In this document: piece after piece, positions 1-5,455 of the stretch
Layout of the letters: each line of letters starts with the position of its first letter
Numbering within the stretch: the stretch's first letter is position 1
Source of the DNA: Lysobacterales bacterium UBA2790
Lineage (GTDB): Bacteria > Pseudomonadota > Gammaproteobacteria > Xanthomonadales > Xanthomonadaceae
DNA length: 5,455 nt
Assembly (NCBI GenBank): GCA_002352135.1
Contig: DEHW01000152.1
Span: 21,538-26,992, forward strand
Direction of reading: 5' to 3'
The notes under the pieces: generated by a model
Database searches by the model: none
What the model was told of the DNA's origin: nothing
Seen by the model: the letters and a program-made list of their open reading frames with translations, nothing else
Translations under genes and position numbers: made by a program

Positions 1-882
1 CATGTGATCTGCATGGACGACGTCTACGGCGGCACGTTCCGCTTGTTCGAGCGCGTCCGTCGGCGCTCGGCGGGGCTGGATTTCAGCTTCGTCGATCTGA
101 ATGACCTGACGGCACTGGAGGCCGCGATCAAGCCGACGACGCGCTTGATCTGGTGCGAGACGCCGACCAACCCGATGCTGAAGATCGTCGATATCGCGCG
201 ACTGGCCGAGTTTGCTCGCGCACGCGGGATCTGGCTGGCCGTGGACAACACGTTCAGTTCGCCGATGCTGCAGCGTCCGCTGGAACTGGGCGCGCATCTG
301 GTCATGCACTCGGCGACCAAGTATCTGAATGGTCATAGCGACATCGTCGGCGGCATCGTGGTCGTTGGTGACGATGCCGAGCTGCAGGAGAAGATGACCT
401 TTCTGCAAAACGCCGTCGGTGGCGTGCAAGGTCCGTTCGACAGCTTTCTCGCACTGCGCGGACTGAAAACCCTGCACCTGCGTATGCGTGCGCATTGCGA
501 TAACGCGATGACGCTGGCCGCTTGGCTGCAATCGCACCCGAACGTCGAGAAGGTGATCTATCCGGGGCTGATGTCGCATCCGCAACACGAACTGGCGAAA
601 CGGCAGATGCAGGGCTTCGGCGGCATGATCAGTCTGTATGTGCGTGGCGGTCTGGTGGAAACGCGACAGATGATGGAACGCTGCCATCTGTTCGCGCTGG
701 CCGAATCACTTGGCGGGGTGGAGAGTCTGATCAACCACCCGGCAATCATGACGCATGCTTCGATCCCCGCCGAACAGCGCGCACGCCTAGGCATTCACGA
801 CAATCTGGTGCGCTTGTCGGTGGGCGTCGAGGACGTGGAAGACCTGCGTGCCGAACTGGATCATGCCCTGCGCAGCACATGA
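1..882 (+). CDS. metB: Cystathionine gamma-synthase/gamma-lyase family PLP enzyme (3' part, start outside window)
   Basis: This is a pyridoxal-phosphate enzyme of trans-sulfuration, acting in the cytoplasm on homoserine esters or cystathionine. The reading frame is open from base 1 (CAT = His), so roughly the first 100 residues of a family normally near 390 aa lie upstream; 293 codons are visible. Family marks are YGG (25-33), whose Tyr stacks on the cofactor; ETPTNP (157-174); VDNTF (241-255), with the Asp that contacts the pyridine nitrogen; the SATKYLNG block with the Schiff-base Lys at 319-321; SLGGVESL (706-729); and the late Arg of VRLSVG (811-813), which binds the substrate carboxylate. 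From memory the protein is close to the Xanthomonas oryzae enzyme studied as a cystathionine gamma-lyase-like MetB/MetC protein. Sequence alone does not separate gamma-synthase, gamma-lyase and O-acylhomoserine sulfhydrylase activity, so the symbol is provisional. No terminator follows its stop. Confidence 0.9.
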   Translation, partial: HVICMDDVYGGTFRLFERVRRRSAGLDFSFVDLNDLTALEAAIKPTTRLIWCETPTNPMLKIVDIARLAEFARARGIWLAVDNTFSSPMLQRPLELGAHLVMHSATKYLNGHSDIVGGIVVVGDDAELQEKMTFLQNAVGGVQGPFDSFLALRGLKTLHLRMRAHCDNAMTLAAWLQSHPNVEKVIYPGLMSHPQHELAKRQMQGFGGMISLYVRGGLVETRQMMERCHLFALAESLGGVESLINHPAIMTHASIPAEQRARLGIHDNLVRLSVGVEDVEDLRAELDHALRST

Positions 883-910
883 AGCAAGGATGTATCGCCG
901 ATGGTCTGTA

Positions 911-940
911 TTGACAAGCTGCGCGGCGGGCTTGGAAACT
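911..940 (+). promoter_or_regulatory. Candidate promoter for the leu leader
   Basis: TTGACA at 911-916 matches the sigma-70 -35 consensus exactly. The best partner is GAAACT at 935-940 after an 18-base spacer, which is a weak -10 (3 of 6). Transcription would begin near 947. A rival reading uses TGTATT at 907-912 as a -10 (4 of 6) without a good -35, placing the start near 919. A third hexamer, TTGACT at 956-961, has only TAGCCA (978-983) as partner. A promoter is expected between the metB-like gene and the leader peptide, but which of these is used cannot be settled from sequence. Confidence 0.35.
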
Positions 941-946
941 CGCCAC

Positions 947-1063
947 ATGCACATCTTGACTGCGCCCGCTCAGCCGCTAGCCATTGCCGCCTCGGCGACA
1001 ATGCTGCTTCGTGGCAAGCTTCTTATTCTTATCGGACCGTCCGGTTGCGGACTCCGGGTTTAG
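947..1063 (+). CDS. leuL: Leucine operon leader peptide
   Basis: This short ORF is translated to sense leucine supply, not to make a working protein. The informative part is its last 20 codons, from the in-frame ATG at 1001: Met-Leu-Leu-Arg-Gly-Lys-Leu-Leu-Ile-Leu-Ile and then nine further codons to TAG at 1061-1063. Leu codons lie at 1004, 1007, 1019, 1022, 1028 and 1052, and Ile codons at 1025 and 1031; four of the six Leu codons are CTT. Two starts are possible. ATG 947 gives 38 aa and has GGA at 934-936 as a modest ribosome binding site. ATG 1001 gives 20 aa, a typical leader length, but no clear ribosome binding site precedes it. If transcription starts at about 947, the short form is more likely. 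The stop and the control codons are the same either way. The identification rests on position: a Leu/Ile codon cluster directly before mutually exclusive hairpins and a terminator, ahead of leuA. Confidence 0.7.
   Translation: MHILTAPAQPLAIAASATMLLRGKLLILIGPSGCGLRV
1033..1056 (+). promoter_or_regulatory. Attenuator pause hairpin (1:2 stem)
   Basis: CGGA (1033-1036) pairs with TCCG (1053-1056), and GTCCG (1039-1043) pairs with CGGAC (1048-1052). The result is a 9-bp stem with a two-base CC bulge on the 5' side and a GTTG loop. It begins at the last control codon (ATC 1031-1033). A ribosome stalled on the Leu codons around 1019-1030 would cover its 5' arm and release its 3' arm to form the antiterminator. 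The pairings are seen directly in the sequence; the role as the 1:2 pause structure is inferred from the attenuation model. Confidence 0.65.
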
Positions 1064-1102
1064 GCGCGCCAAGGCAGACCTGATTCGAGAGAACCCCGCA
1101 CC
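1043..1102 (+). promoter_or_regulatory. Attenuator antiterminator pairing (2:3 stem)
   Basis: GGTTGCGG (1043-1050) can pair with CCGCACC (1096-1102) with one bulged T, and GGTT (1057-1060) with AACC (1092-1095). These two nested helices occupy every base of the terminator's 5' arm, so this fold and the terminator cannot coexist. The fold also competes with the 1033-1056 hairpin, because both need 1048-1056 and its flanks. A ribosome that reaches the leader stop at 1061 would cover 1043-1060 and block this pairing, which leaves the terminator free to form. This is the expected logic of a leucine attenuator. Confidence 0.6.
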
Positions 1103-1125
1103 GGGCAACTGGTGCGGGGTTTTTT
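1092..1125 (+). terminator. Attenuator terminator upstream of leuA (3:4 stem)
   Basis: AACCCCGCACC (1092-1102) and GGTGCGGGGTT (1111-1121) form a perfect 11-bp stem around an 8-base loop (1103-1110). A run of six T ends at 1125. This is a strong intrinsic terminator. It lies 28 bases after the leader peptide stop and 75 bases before leuA, so it is placed to stop leu transcription early. Transcripts reading through from the metB-like gene would also meet it. Confidence 0.92.
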
Positions 1126-1135
1126 GCATGTGAAC

Positions 1136-1153
1136 ACTTGCGATCACGCAAGT
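1136..1153 (+). repeat. Inverted repeat in the leuA 5' untranslated region
   Basis: ACTTGCG (1136-1142) and CGCAAGT (1147-1153) form a perfect 7-bp stem with an ATCA loop. It sits between the attenuator terminator and the leuA ribosome binding site. No T run follows (the next bases are CCCCC), so it is not a terminator. It could protect the transcript, act as a DNA operator, or be chance; no function is claimed. Confidence 0.45.
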
Positions 1154-1200
1154 CCCCCAAACTGAAGCATCACTGGCGTCACACGTTTTCTGGAGCCGAT

Positions 1201-2721
1201 ATGAGCCAACGCATCCGCATCTTCGACACCACCCTGCGCGACGGTGAGCAATCTCCGGGCTGCAGCATGGGTCCGGCACAAAAACTGGTGATGGCGCGCG
1301 CGCTGGCCGAGCTTGGCGTGGACGTGATCGAAACCGGTTTTCCCGCCAGCTCGCAGGCGGATCGCGAATCCACCGATCACATCGCCCGCGATGTCGGCAA
1401 GAGTGTCACGTTGGCGACGCTGTCGCGCTGCGCCGAAGCCGACATCACTGCCTGCGCCAAGGCCATGGAGCATGCGCACAAGCCGCGCATCCATGTGTTC
1501 ATCTCCACCAGTCCGCTACACCGTCAGTTCAAGCTGGGCCTTTCGCGCGAGCAAGTGCTGGAACGCGCCGTGTCCGCGGTGAATTTCGCCAAGCGCTACT
1601 TCGATGACATTGAGTTCTCGGCGGAAGACGCGATCCGCACCGAGTTCGATTTCCTGACCGAGATTTTCGCCGCCACCGCAGCAGCCGGTGCGCAAACCTT
1701 GAACGTACCGGATACCGTCGGCTACACCACACCGGAAGAGATTCGCAGCCTGTTTCAACGCCTGCGTGCCGCCGTGCCGGGCGACCATCTGATCTGGAGC
1801 ACGCATTGCCACAACGATCTGGGTTTGGCCGTAGCCAACTCGCTGGCCGCTATCGAAGGTGGCGCGCGGCAGGTCGAATGCACGGTCAACGGCATCGGTG
1901 AGCGCGCGGGCAATTGTGCGGTGGAAGAGCTCGCGATGGTCCTGCGTGTTCGACAGGCCTATTACGAAGCGGATACCGGCATCCACAGCGAACGCTTGGT
2001 GCCCACCTCACGCTTGCTGCAACGCTTGACCGGCATGATGGTCCAGCGCAACAAAGCGGTGGTTGGCGTCAACGCGTTTGCCCACGAAGCTGGCATCCAC
2101 CAGCACGGCATGCTCAAGCATCGCGAAACCTACGAAATCATGCGCCCCGAGGATGTCGGCTGGCCGAAGTCGGAACTGGTGCTGGGTCGCCATAGCGGTC
2201 GCGCGGCCGTCTCCGAGCGTTTGCGTGCGCTCGGCTTCGTGTTCGAGGAAGGCGAGTTCGAGCACGTCTTCAACAACTTCAAGGACCTGACCGAAACCCA
2301 ACGCGTGGTGACCGACAAGGATCTGGAAGAACTCATCCTCGGCAGTTCCGCCGTTGCGGGCCAAGGCTATCGTCTGGCCTCGATGAAGCTGGGCGATCTC
2401 GGTGGCAAGGCGCGTGCCGATGTCGAGCTGTCCGATCCGGAAGGCAAGCACGTCAGTGGCGAGGCCGAAAGCGATGGCCCAGTCGCTGCACTGTTTGAAG
2501 CGATGGCCGCCGCTACCGGCGTCAGTCTGCAATTGGAAAGCTATCAGGTGCACAGCATCGGCATGGGCGAGCATGCCCGTGGCGAAGCCAGTCTGTCGGT
2601 GTTGTTCGAAGACGAAGAACTGACCGGTATTGGCGTCAGTCGCGACATCATCGAAGCCAGTGCGCTGGCCTGGTTGGATGTCGCCAACCGCATCCTGCGC
2701 CGCCGCGACATCGGTGCCTGA
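1201..2721 (+). CDS. leuA: 2-isopropylmalate synthase
   Basis: LeuA catalyses the first committed step of leucine synthesis, condensing 2-ketoisovalerate with acetyl-CoA to give 2-isopropylmalate in the cytoplasm. The product is 506 aa (E. coli, about 523). The N-terminal TIM-barrel starts with the [13 protein letters not shown] signature (residues 8-20). The divalent-metal ligands D14, H202 and H204 (in THCHND) and N238 (in NGIGERAGN) fall at the same numbers as in E. coli. The [11 protein letters not shown] linker block covers residues 293-303. The C-terminal part, roughly from 390, is the LeuA allosteric domain that binds leucine for feedback inhibition. ATG 1201 is chosen because GGAG (1192-1195) precedes it by five bases and the protein then begins [15 protein letters not shown], as in the family; the frame stays open upstream to 1138 but that stretch has no family character. 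Transcription is probably controlled by the leader attenuator. A terminator follows closely. Confidence 0.97.
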   Translation: MSQRIRIFDTTLRDGEQSPGCSMGPAQKLVMARALAELGVDVIETGFPASSQADRESTDHIARDVGKSVTLATLSRCAEADITACAKAMEHAHKPRIHVFISTSPLHRQFKLGLSREQVLERAVSAVNFAKRYFDDIEFSAEDAIRTEFDFLTEIFAATAAAGAQTLNVPDTVGYTTPEEIRSLFQRLRAAVPGDHLIWSTHCHNDLGLAVANSLAAIEGGARQVECTVNGIGERAGNCAVEELAMVLRVRQAYYEADTGIHSERLVPTSRLLQRLTGMMVQRNKAVVGVNAFAHEAGIHQHGMLKHRETYEIMRPEDVGWPKSELVLGRHSGRAAVSERLRALGFVFEEGEFEHVFNNFKDLTETQRVVTDKDLEELILGSSAVAGQGYRLASMKLGDLGGKARADVELSDPEGKHVSGEAESDGPVAALFEAMAAATGVSLQLESYQVHSIGMGEHARGEASLSVLFEDEELTGIGVSRDIIEASALAWLDVANRILRRRDIGA

Positions 2722-2727
2722 TTCCCG

Positions 2728-2761
2728 ACCCGTCGGAGTCCATCCGGCGGGTTTCTGTTTT
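2728..2761 (+). terminator. Intrinsic terminator between leuA and leuC
   Basis: ACCCGTCGGA (2728-2737) pairs with TCCGGCGGGT (2743-2752) over 10 bp, with one G-U pair and a 5-base loop. The T-rich tract TTTCTGTTTT (2752-2761) follows. It starts six bases after the leuA stop and ends 34 bases before leuC. The form is that of a rho-independent terminator; the interrupted T tract suggests that it may be leaky. No convincing promoter is visible between it and leuC, so leuCDB would rely on read-through or on a promoter inside leuA. Confidence 0.75.
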
Positions 2762-2795
2762 GCCACGGCAACTCGCCGACGCTGATGGATCTGCC

Positions 2796-4217
2796 ATGAA
2801 ACCTCGCACCCTGTTTGACAAGATCTGGGACGCGCATGTCGTCGTTCCCGAAACCGACGCGGCGCCCGCCGTGCTCTACATCGATTTGCACCTGCTGCAT
2901 GAAGTCACCACTCCGCAGGCCTTCACCGAGCTGGCGACACGCGGCCTGAGTCCACGGCGTGTCGACCGCTGCATCGCGACCATGGATCACTCCACGCCCA
3001 CACTGCCTGCGGATGCCAGCGGCAAACTGCCCTATGCCAGTGCCGCCTCTGAACAGCAGGTCGCCGCACTGCGCGAAAACTGTGGCAAATACGCCATTGA
3101 ATTGTTCGACATGGGCGACGCGCGACGCGGCATCGTGCATGTGATCGCACCCGAGCAAGGCTTGACCCAGCCCGGCATGACCATCGTCTGCGGTGACAGT
3201 CATACCAGTACCCACGGCGCCTTCGGTGCGCTGGCTTTCGGTATCGGCACCAGTGAAGTCGGCCACGTGCTGGCGACACAATGCCTGCTGCAACGCAAGG
3301 CCAAGACGCTGGCCATCGAGATCAATGGCCCGCTGCGACCCGGCGTCGGTGCCAAGGACATCATCCTGCACGTGATCGGCGTGATCGGCGTCAATGGCGG
3401 TACTGGGCATGTCATCGAGTACCGTGGTTCGACCATTCGAGCGCTAGACATGGATGCGCGCATGACGATCTGCAACATGTCGATTGAAGCCGGTGCGCGC
3501 GCTGGCATGATCGCCCCCGACGAGGTGACCTTCGCCTACCTTGCCAAGACACCGCGAGCCCCAAAAGGTGCAGCCTTCGAGCAAGCCAAGGCACGTTGGT
3601 CGCAGTTCTGCACGGATGACGGTGCCGCATTTGATCGCGAAGTGATAATCGATGCCGCCGACATCCGCCCGACGCTGACCTGGGGCACACATCCCGGTAC
3701 CGCGATTGCCGTCGATGCGCCCATTCCCACACCGACGGATGACAGTGCGCGCAAGGGTCTCGCCTACATGGGCTTTGCACCGGCAGAGACCGTTGCCGGT
3801 CGTGAGGTCGATGTGGTTTTCGTCGGCAGCTGCACCAATGGCCGCCTCACCGACATGCGCGATGTGGCGATGGTGCTGCAGGGCCGTCGCGTACATCCCC
3901 GTGTGCGCATGCTGGTGGTGCCCGGTTCGGAACAGGTCAAGCGCGAAGCGGAGGCAGAGGGCATTGATCGCATCGTGCGCGCCGCGGGCGCCGAATGGCG
4001 TGAGCCGGGTTGTTCCATGTGCATCGCCATGAATGGCGACATCGTGGCCGCAGGCCAGACTGCCGTCAGCACCAGCAATCGCAACTTTGAAGGTCGTCAG
4101 GGACCCGGCTCGCGCACCTTGCTGGCTTCGCCACTGAGTGCCGCCGTGGCTGCGGTCACCGGCTACGTGACCGATCCTGGCGTGTTTCTGTCCGACCGCA
4201 TTGCGGAGACCATCTGA
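2796..4217 (+). CDS. leuC: 3-isopropylmalate dehydratase large subunit
   Basis: LeuC is the iron-sulfur subunit of isopropylmalate isomerase, the aconitase-family enzyme that converts 2-isopropylmalate to 3-isopropylmalate in complex with LeuD. The protein is 473 aa (E. coli, 466). The [4Fe-4S] ligands are C346 (in GSCTNGR) and C406 and C409 (in PGCSMC). Other family blocks are [28 protein letters not shown] and [17 protein letters not shown] near the C-terminus. ATG 2796 is chosen because the protein then begins [16 protein letters not shown], as in the family, with a weak GGA at 2787-2789. An upstream TTG at 2760 would start inside the terminator. The usual DHNVPT appears here as DHSTPT. 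A 9-base tandem repeat encodes VIGVIG before GGTGH, where the LeuC proteins I recall have a Lys in IIGK. The stop overlaps the leuD start by one base. Confidence 0.97.
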   Translation: MKPRTLFDKIWDAHVVVPETDAAPAVLYIDLHLLHEVTTPQAFTELATRGLSPRRVDRCIATMDHSTPTLPADASGKLPYASAASEQQVAALRENCGKYAIELFDMGDARRGIVHVIAPEQGLTQPGMTIVCGDSHTSTHGAFGALAFGIGTSEVGHVLATQCLLQRKAKTLAIEINGPLRPGVGAKDIILHVIGVIGVNGGTGHVIEYRGSTIRALDMDARMTICNMSIEAGARAGMIAPDEVTFAYLAKTPRAPKGAAFEQAKARWSQFCTDDGAAFDREVIIDAADIRPTLTWGTHPGTAIAVDAPIPTPTDDSARKGLAYMGFAPAETVAGREVDVVFVGSCTNGRLTDMRDVAMVLQGRRVHPRVRMLVVPGSEQVKREAEAEGIDRIVRAAGAEWREPGCSMCIAMNGDIVAAGQTAVSTSNRNFEGRQGPGSRTLLASPLSAAVAAVTGYVTDPGVFLSDRIAETI

Positions 4218-4813
4218 TGACTGCCTTCACCCAACTCGAATCGGCCTGCGTGGTGCTGCCGAACGAGAACATCGACACCGACCAGATCATCCCGGCACGC
4301 TTCCTGTCCACGACCACACGCAAGGGCCTCGGCGAACACGCCTTCAGCGATTGGCGACGTGATGCCAGCGGGCAGACACGCGCGGAGTTTCCCTTCAATC
4401 AGCCGCACAACGCCGGACGTAGCATTCTCATCGCGGGACGCAACTTCGGCTGCGGCTCCTCACGCGAACACGCGCCCTGGGCGCTGACCGACCTCGGTCT
4501 GCGCGCCGTCATCAGCAGCCAGATCGCCGATATCTTCCGCAACAATGCTCTGAAGAACGGCCTGCTGCCCATCGTGCTGGACGAGACGGTGGTGCAGGAC
4601 CTGATGCAACGGCCGGACGATGTGCTGCGCATTGATGTGGCGAGCAACAGCCTGCAGACGCCCGATGGGCGCTGCTTCCACTTCCCTCTGGATGCCTTCG
4701 CCCGAACCTGTCTGCTCGAAGGCGTGGACGAAATGGGCTATTTGCTGGCCCGTGGGGACGCCATCACCGCCTTTGAACACCGCCGCGAACAGGAACTCGC
4801 TCATGCAGGCTGA
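4217..4813 (+). CDS. leuD: 3-isopropylmalate dehydratase small subunit
   Basis: LeuD is the swivelling small subunit that completes the isopropylmalate isomerase active site with LeuC. It is 198 aa (E. coli, 201). NIDTDQIIP lies at residues 18-26, and the substrate-binding block GRNFGCGSSREHAPWAL starts at residue 74. The conserved SSQIADIFRNNALKNGLLPI stretch comes next. The ATG shares its A with the leuC stop codon (TGATG), and GGAG at 4205-4208 inside leuC lies eight bases upstream, so translation is probably coupled and the two subunits made in balanced amounts. The 3' end overlaps leuB by 11 bases. Confidence 0.97.
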   Translation: MTAFTQLESACVVLPNENIDTDQIIPARFLSTTTRKGLGEHAFSDWRRDASGQTRAEFPFNQPHNAGRSILIAGRNFGCGSSREHAPWALTDLGLRAVISSQIADIFRNNALKNGLLPIVLDETVVQDLMQRPDDVLRIDVASNSLQTPDGRCFHFPLDAFARTCLLEGVDEMGYLLARGDAITAFEHRREQELAHAG

Positions 4814-5455
4814 CATCATCGTTTTGCCGGGAGACGGCATCGGTCCGGAAATCACCGCGTGTGCGGTGCGCGTGCTGCAACAGATCGCGCAGCGGTTCGG
4901 CCATGAATTCCGCTTCCAGACCCATCTGATCGGTGGTGCCGCCATCGACGCGACTGGTGAAGCGCTGCCTGCGGTCACCCTCGACGCCTGTCGCACCGCC
5001 GATGCCGTGCTGCTCGGTGCGGTTGGCGGACCGAAGTGGTCTGATCCCAAAGCCCCGGTGCGCCCCGAGCAAGGCCTGTTGGCCATTCGTCAGGCACTGG
5101 GCCTGTATGCCAATCTGCGACCGGTCAGCACCCATCCGGCGGTATTGGATCGCGCACCGATCAAGGCGGAGTTGCTGCAGGGCGTGGACATGATCGTGGT
5201 GCGCGAACTGACCGGCGGCATCTACTTCGGCAAACGCACGCGAACGGCCGATCACGCAACCGACGAATGCGCTTACAGCCGCAGCGAGATCGAGCGGGTG
5301 GTCCGGCGCGCCTTCCGTCTCGCCCAGGCACGCCGCGGCTATCTGGTGTCGGTGGACAAGGCCAACGTGCTGGACACCTCGCGCCTGTGGCGCGAAGTCA
5401 CCACGCGCATCGGCGCGGAAGAGTTCCCCGATGTCCGCCTCGAACACCAACTGGT
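4803..5455 (+). CDS. leuB: 3-isopropylmalate dehydrogenase (5' part, runs off window)
   Basis: LeuB oxidises and decarboxylates 3-isopropylmalate with NAD+ to 2-ketoisocaproate, the last step before transamination to leucine. The window holds 217 codons plus two bases; full-length family members are about 350-360 aa. Visible marks are the N-terminal LPGDGIGPEI; the substrate-binding Arg residues R96, R106 and R134; Y141 in VRELTGGIYFG; and the catalytic K186 in VDKANVLDTSRLWR. The metal-binding aspartates and the NAD-binding C-terminal region lie beyond the end. The start at 4803 lies inside the last codons of leuD in another frame, with AGGA at 4791-4794 eight bases before it. It is the third gene of the coupled leuCDB set. 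No defect is seen in the part present. Confidence 0.97.
   Translation, partial: MQADIIVLPGDGIGPEITACAVRVLQQIAQRFGHEFRFQTHLIGGAAIDATGEALPAVTLDACRTADAVLLGAVGGPKWSDPKAPVRPEQGLLAIRQALGLYANLRPVSTHPAVLDRAPIKAELLQGVDMIVVRELTGGIYFGKRTRTADHATDECAYSRSEIERVVRRAFRLAQARRGYLVSVDKANVLDTSRLWREVTTRIGAEEFPDVRLEHQL

Noticed and set aside
925..944. GGCGGG/CTCGCC hairpin as a terminator for the metB-like gene
   Set aside because: The stem is only six pairs including a G-U, has no T tract, and overlaps the promoter candidate.
1013..1051. Leader peptide segment resembling an ABC transporter Walker A (ILIGPSGCG)
   Set aside because: There is no following Lys-Ser/Thr and no further ATPase sequence, and a stop comes four codons later. 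The Leu/Ile codons with the hairpins explain it better as an attenuator leader.
1138..1200. Upstream extension of leuA by 21 codons
   Set aside because: The added residues are basic and unlike LeuA, and would run through the inverted repeat; ATG 1201 has GGAG at the right place.
2760..2795. Upstream TTG start for leuC adding 12 residues
   Set aside because: It falls in the T tract of the terminator, has no ribosome binding site, and the added residues do not match LeuC, while ATG 2796 gives the family N-terminus.
2762..2795. A separate leuC promoter after the leuA terminator (TTGCCA at 2760-2765)
   Set aside because: No -10-like hexamer lies at suitable spacing, and transcription would begin at or after the leuC start codon.
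2008..3410. Long minus-strand open frames (about 252 and 288 codons) opposite leuA and leuC
   Set aside because: They lie antisense to well-conserved genes, show no recognisable family, and are expected in GC-rich coding DNA where the opposite strand rarely meets stop codons.

Overview
The window is chromosomal, GC-rich DNA carrying the leucine branch of branched-chain amino acid synthesis. All genes lie on the + strand: the 3' part of a cystathionine gamma-synthase/gamma-lyase family gene (1-882), a 318-base regulatory gap (883-1200), leuA (1201-2721), a 74-base gap holding a terminator, leuC (2796-4217), leuD (4217-4813) and the first 217 codons of leuB (from 4803, running off the end). From memory, the first protein closely resembles the Xanthomonas MetB/MetC-type enzyme. 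Together with the E. coli-like LeuA and the leuA-leuCDB order, this suggests a gammaproteobacterium of the Xanthomonadales/Lysobacterales. The placement is inferred without a database search.

The best signal is in the 883-1200 gap. It reads as a complete, classical translation-controlled leucine attenuator. A short leader peptide ORF carries clustered Leu and Ile codons (CTG CTT ... CTT CTT ATT CTT ATC) and ends at 1063. A hairpin starts right after the control codons (1033-1056). An alternative pairing (1043-1060 with 1092-1102) would use up the whole 5' arm of the terminator. The terminator itself has a perfect 11-bp stem and a run of six T (1092-1125). When charged tRNA-Leu is scarce the ribosome should stall and leuA be transcribed; when it is plentiful, transcription should stop before leuA.

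A second good intrinsic terminator (2728-2761) lies between leuA and leuC. leuCDB would then depend on read-through or on a promoter I could not find, giving a possible second layer of control that separates LeuA output from LeuCDB output. leuC, leuD and leuB overlap by 1 and 11 bases and look translationally coupled.

The enzymes form one pathway. LeuA condenses 2-ketoisovalerate with acetyl-CoA to 2-isopropylmalate, LeuC and LeuD isomerise it to 3-isopropylmalate, and LeuB oxidises that toward 2-ketoisocaproate. The upstream sulfur amino acid gene is probably a separate unit. I saw no mobile element, CRISPR array, tRNA or rRNA. I found no undescribed multi-gene system; the novelty here is regulatory.
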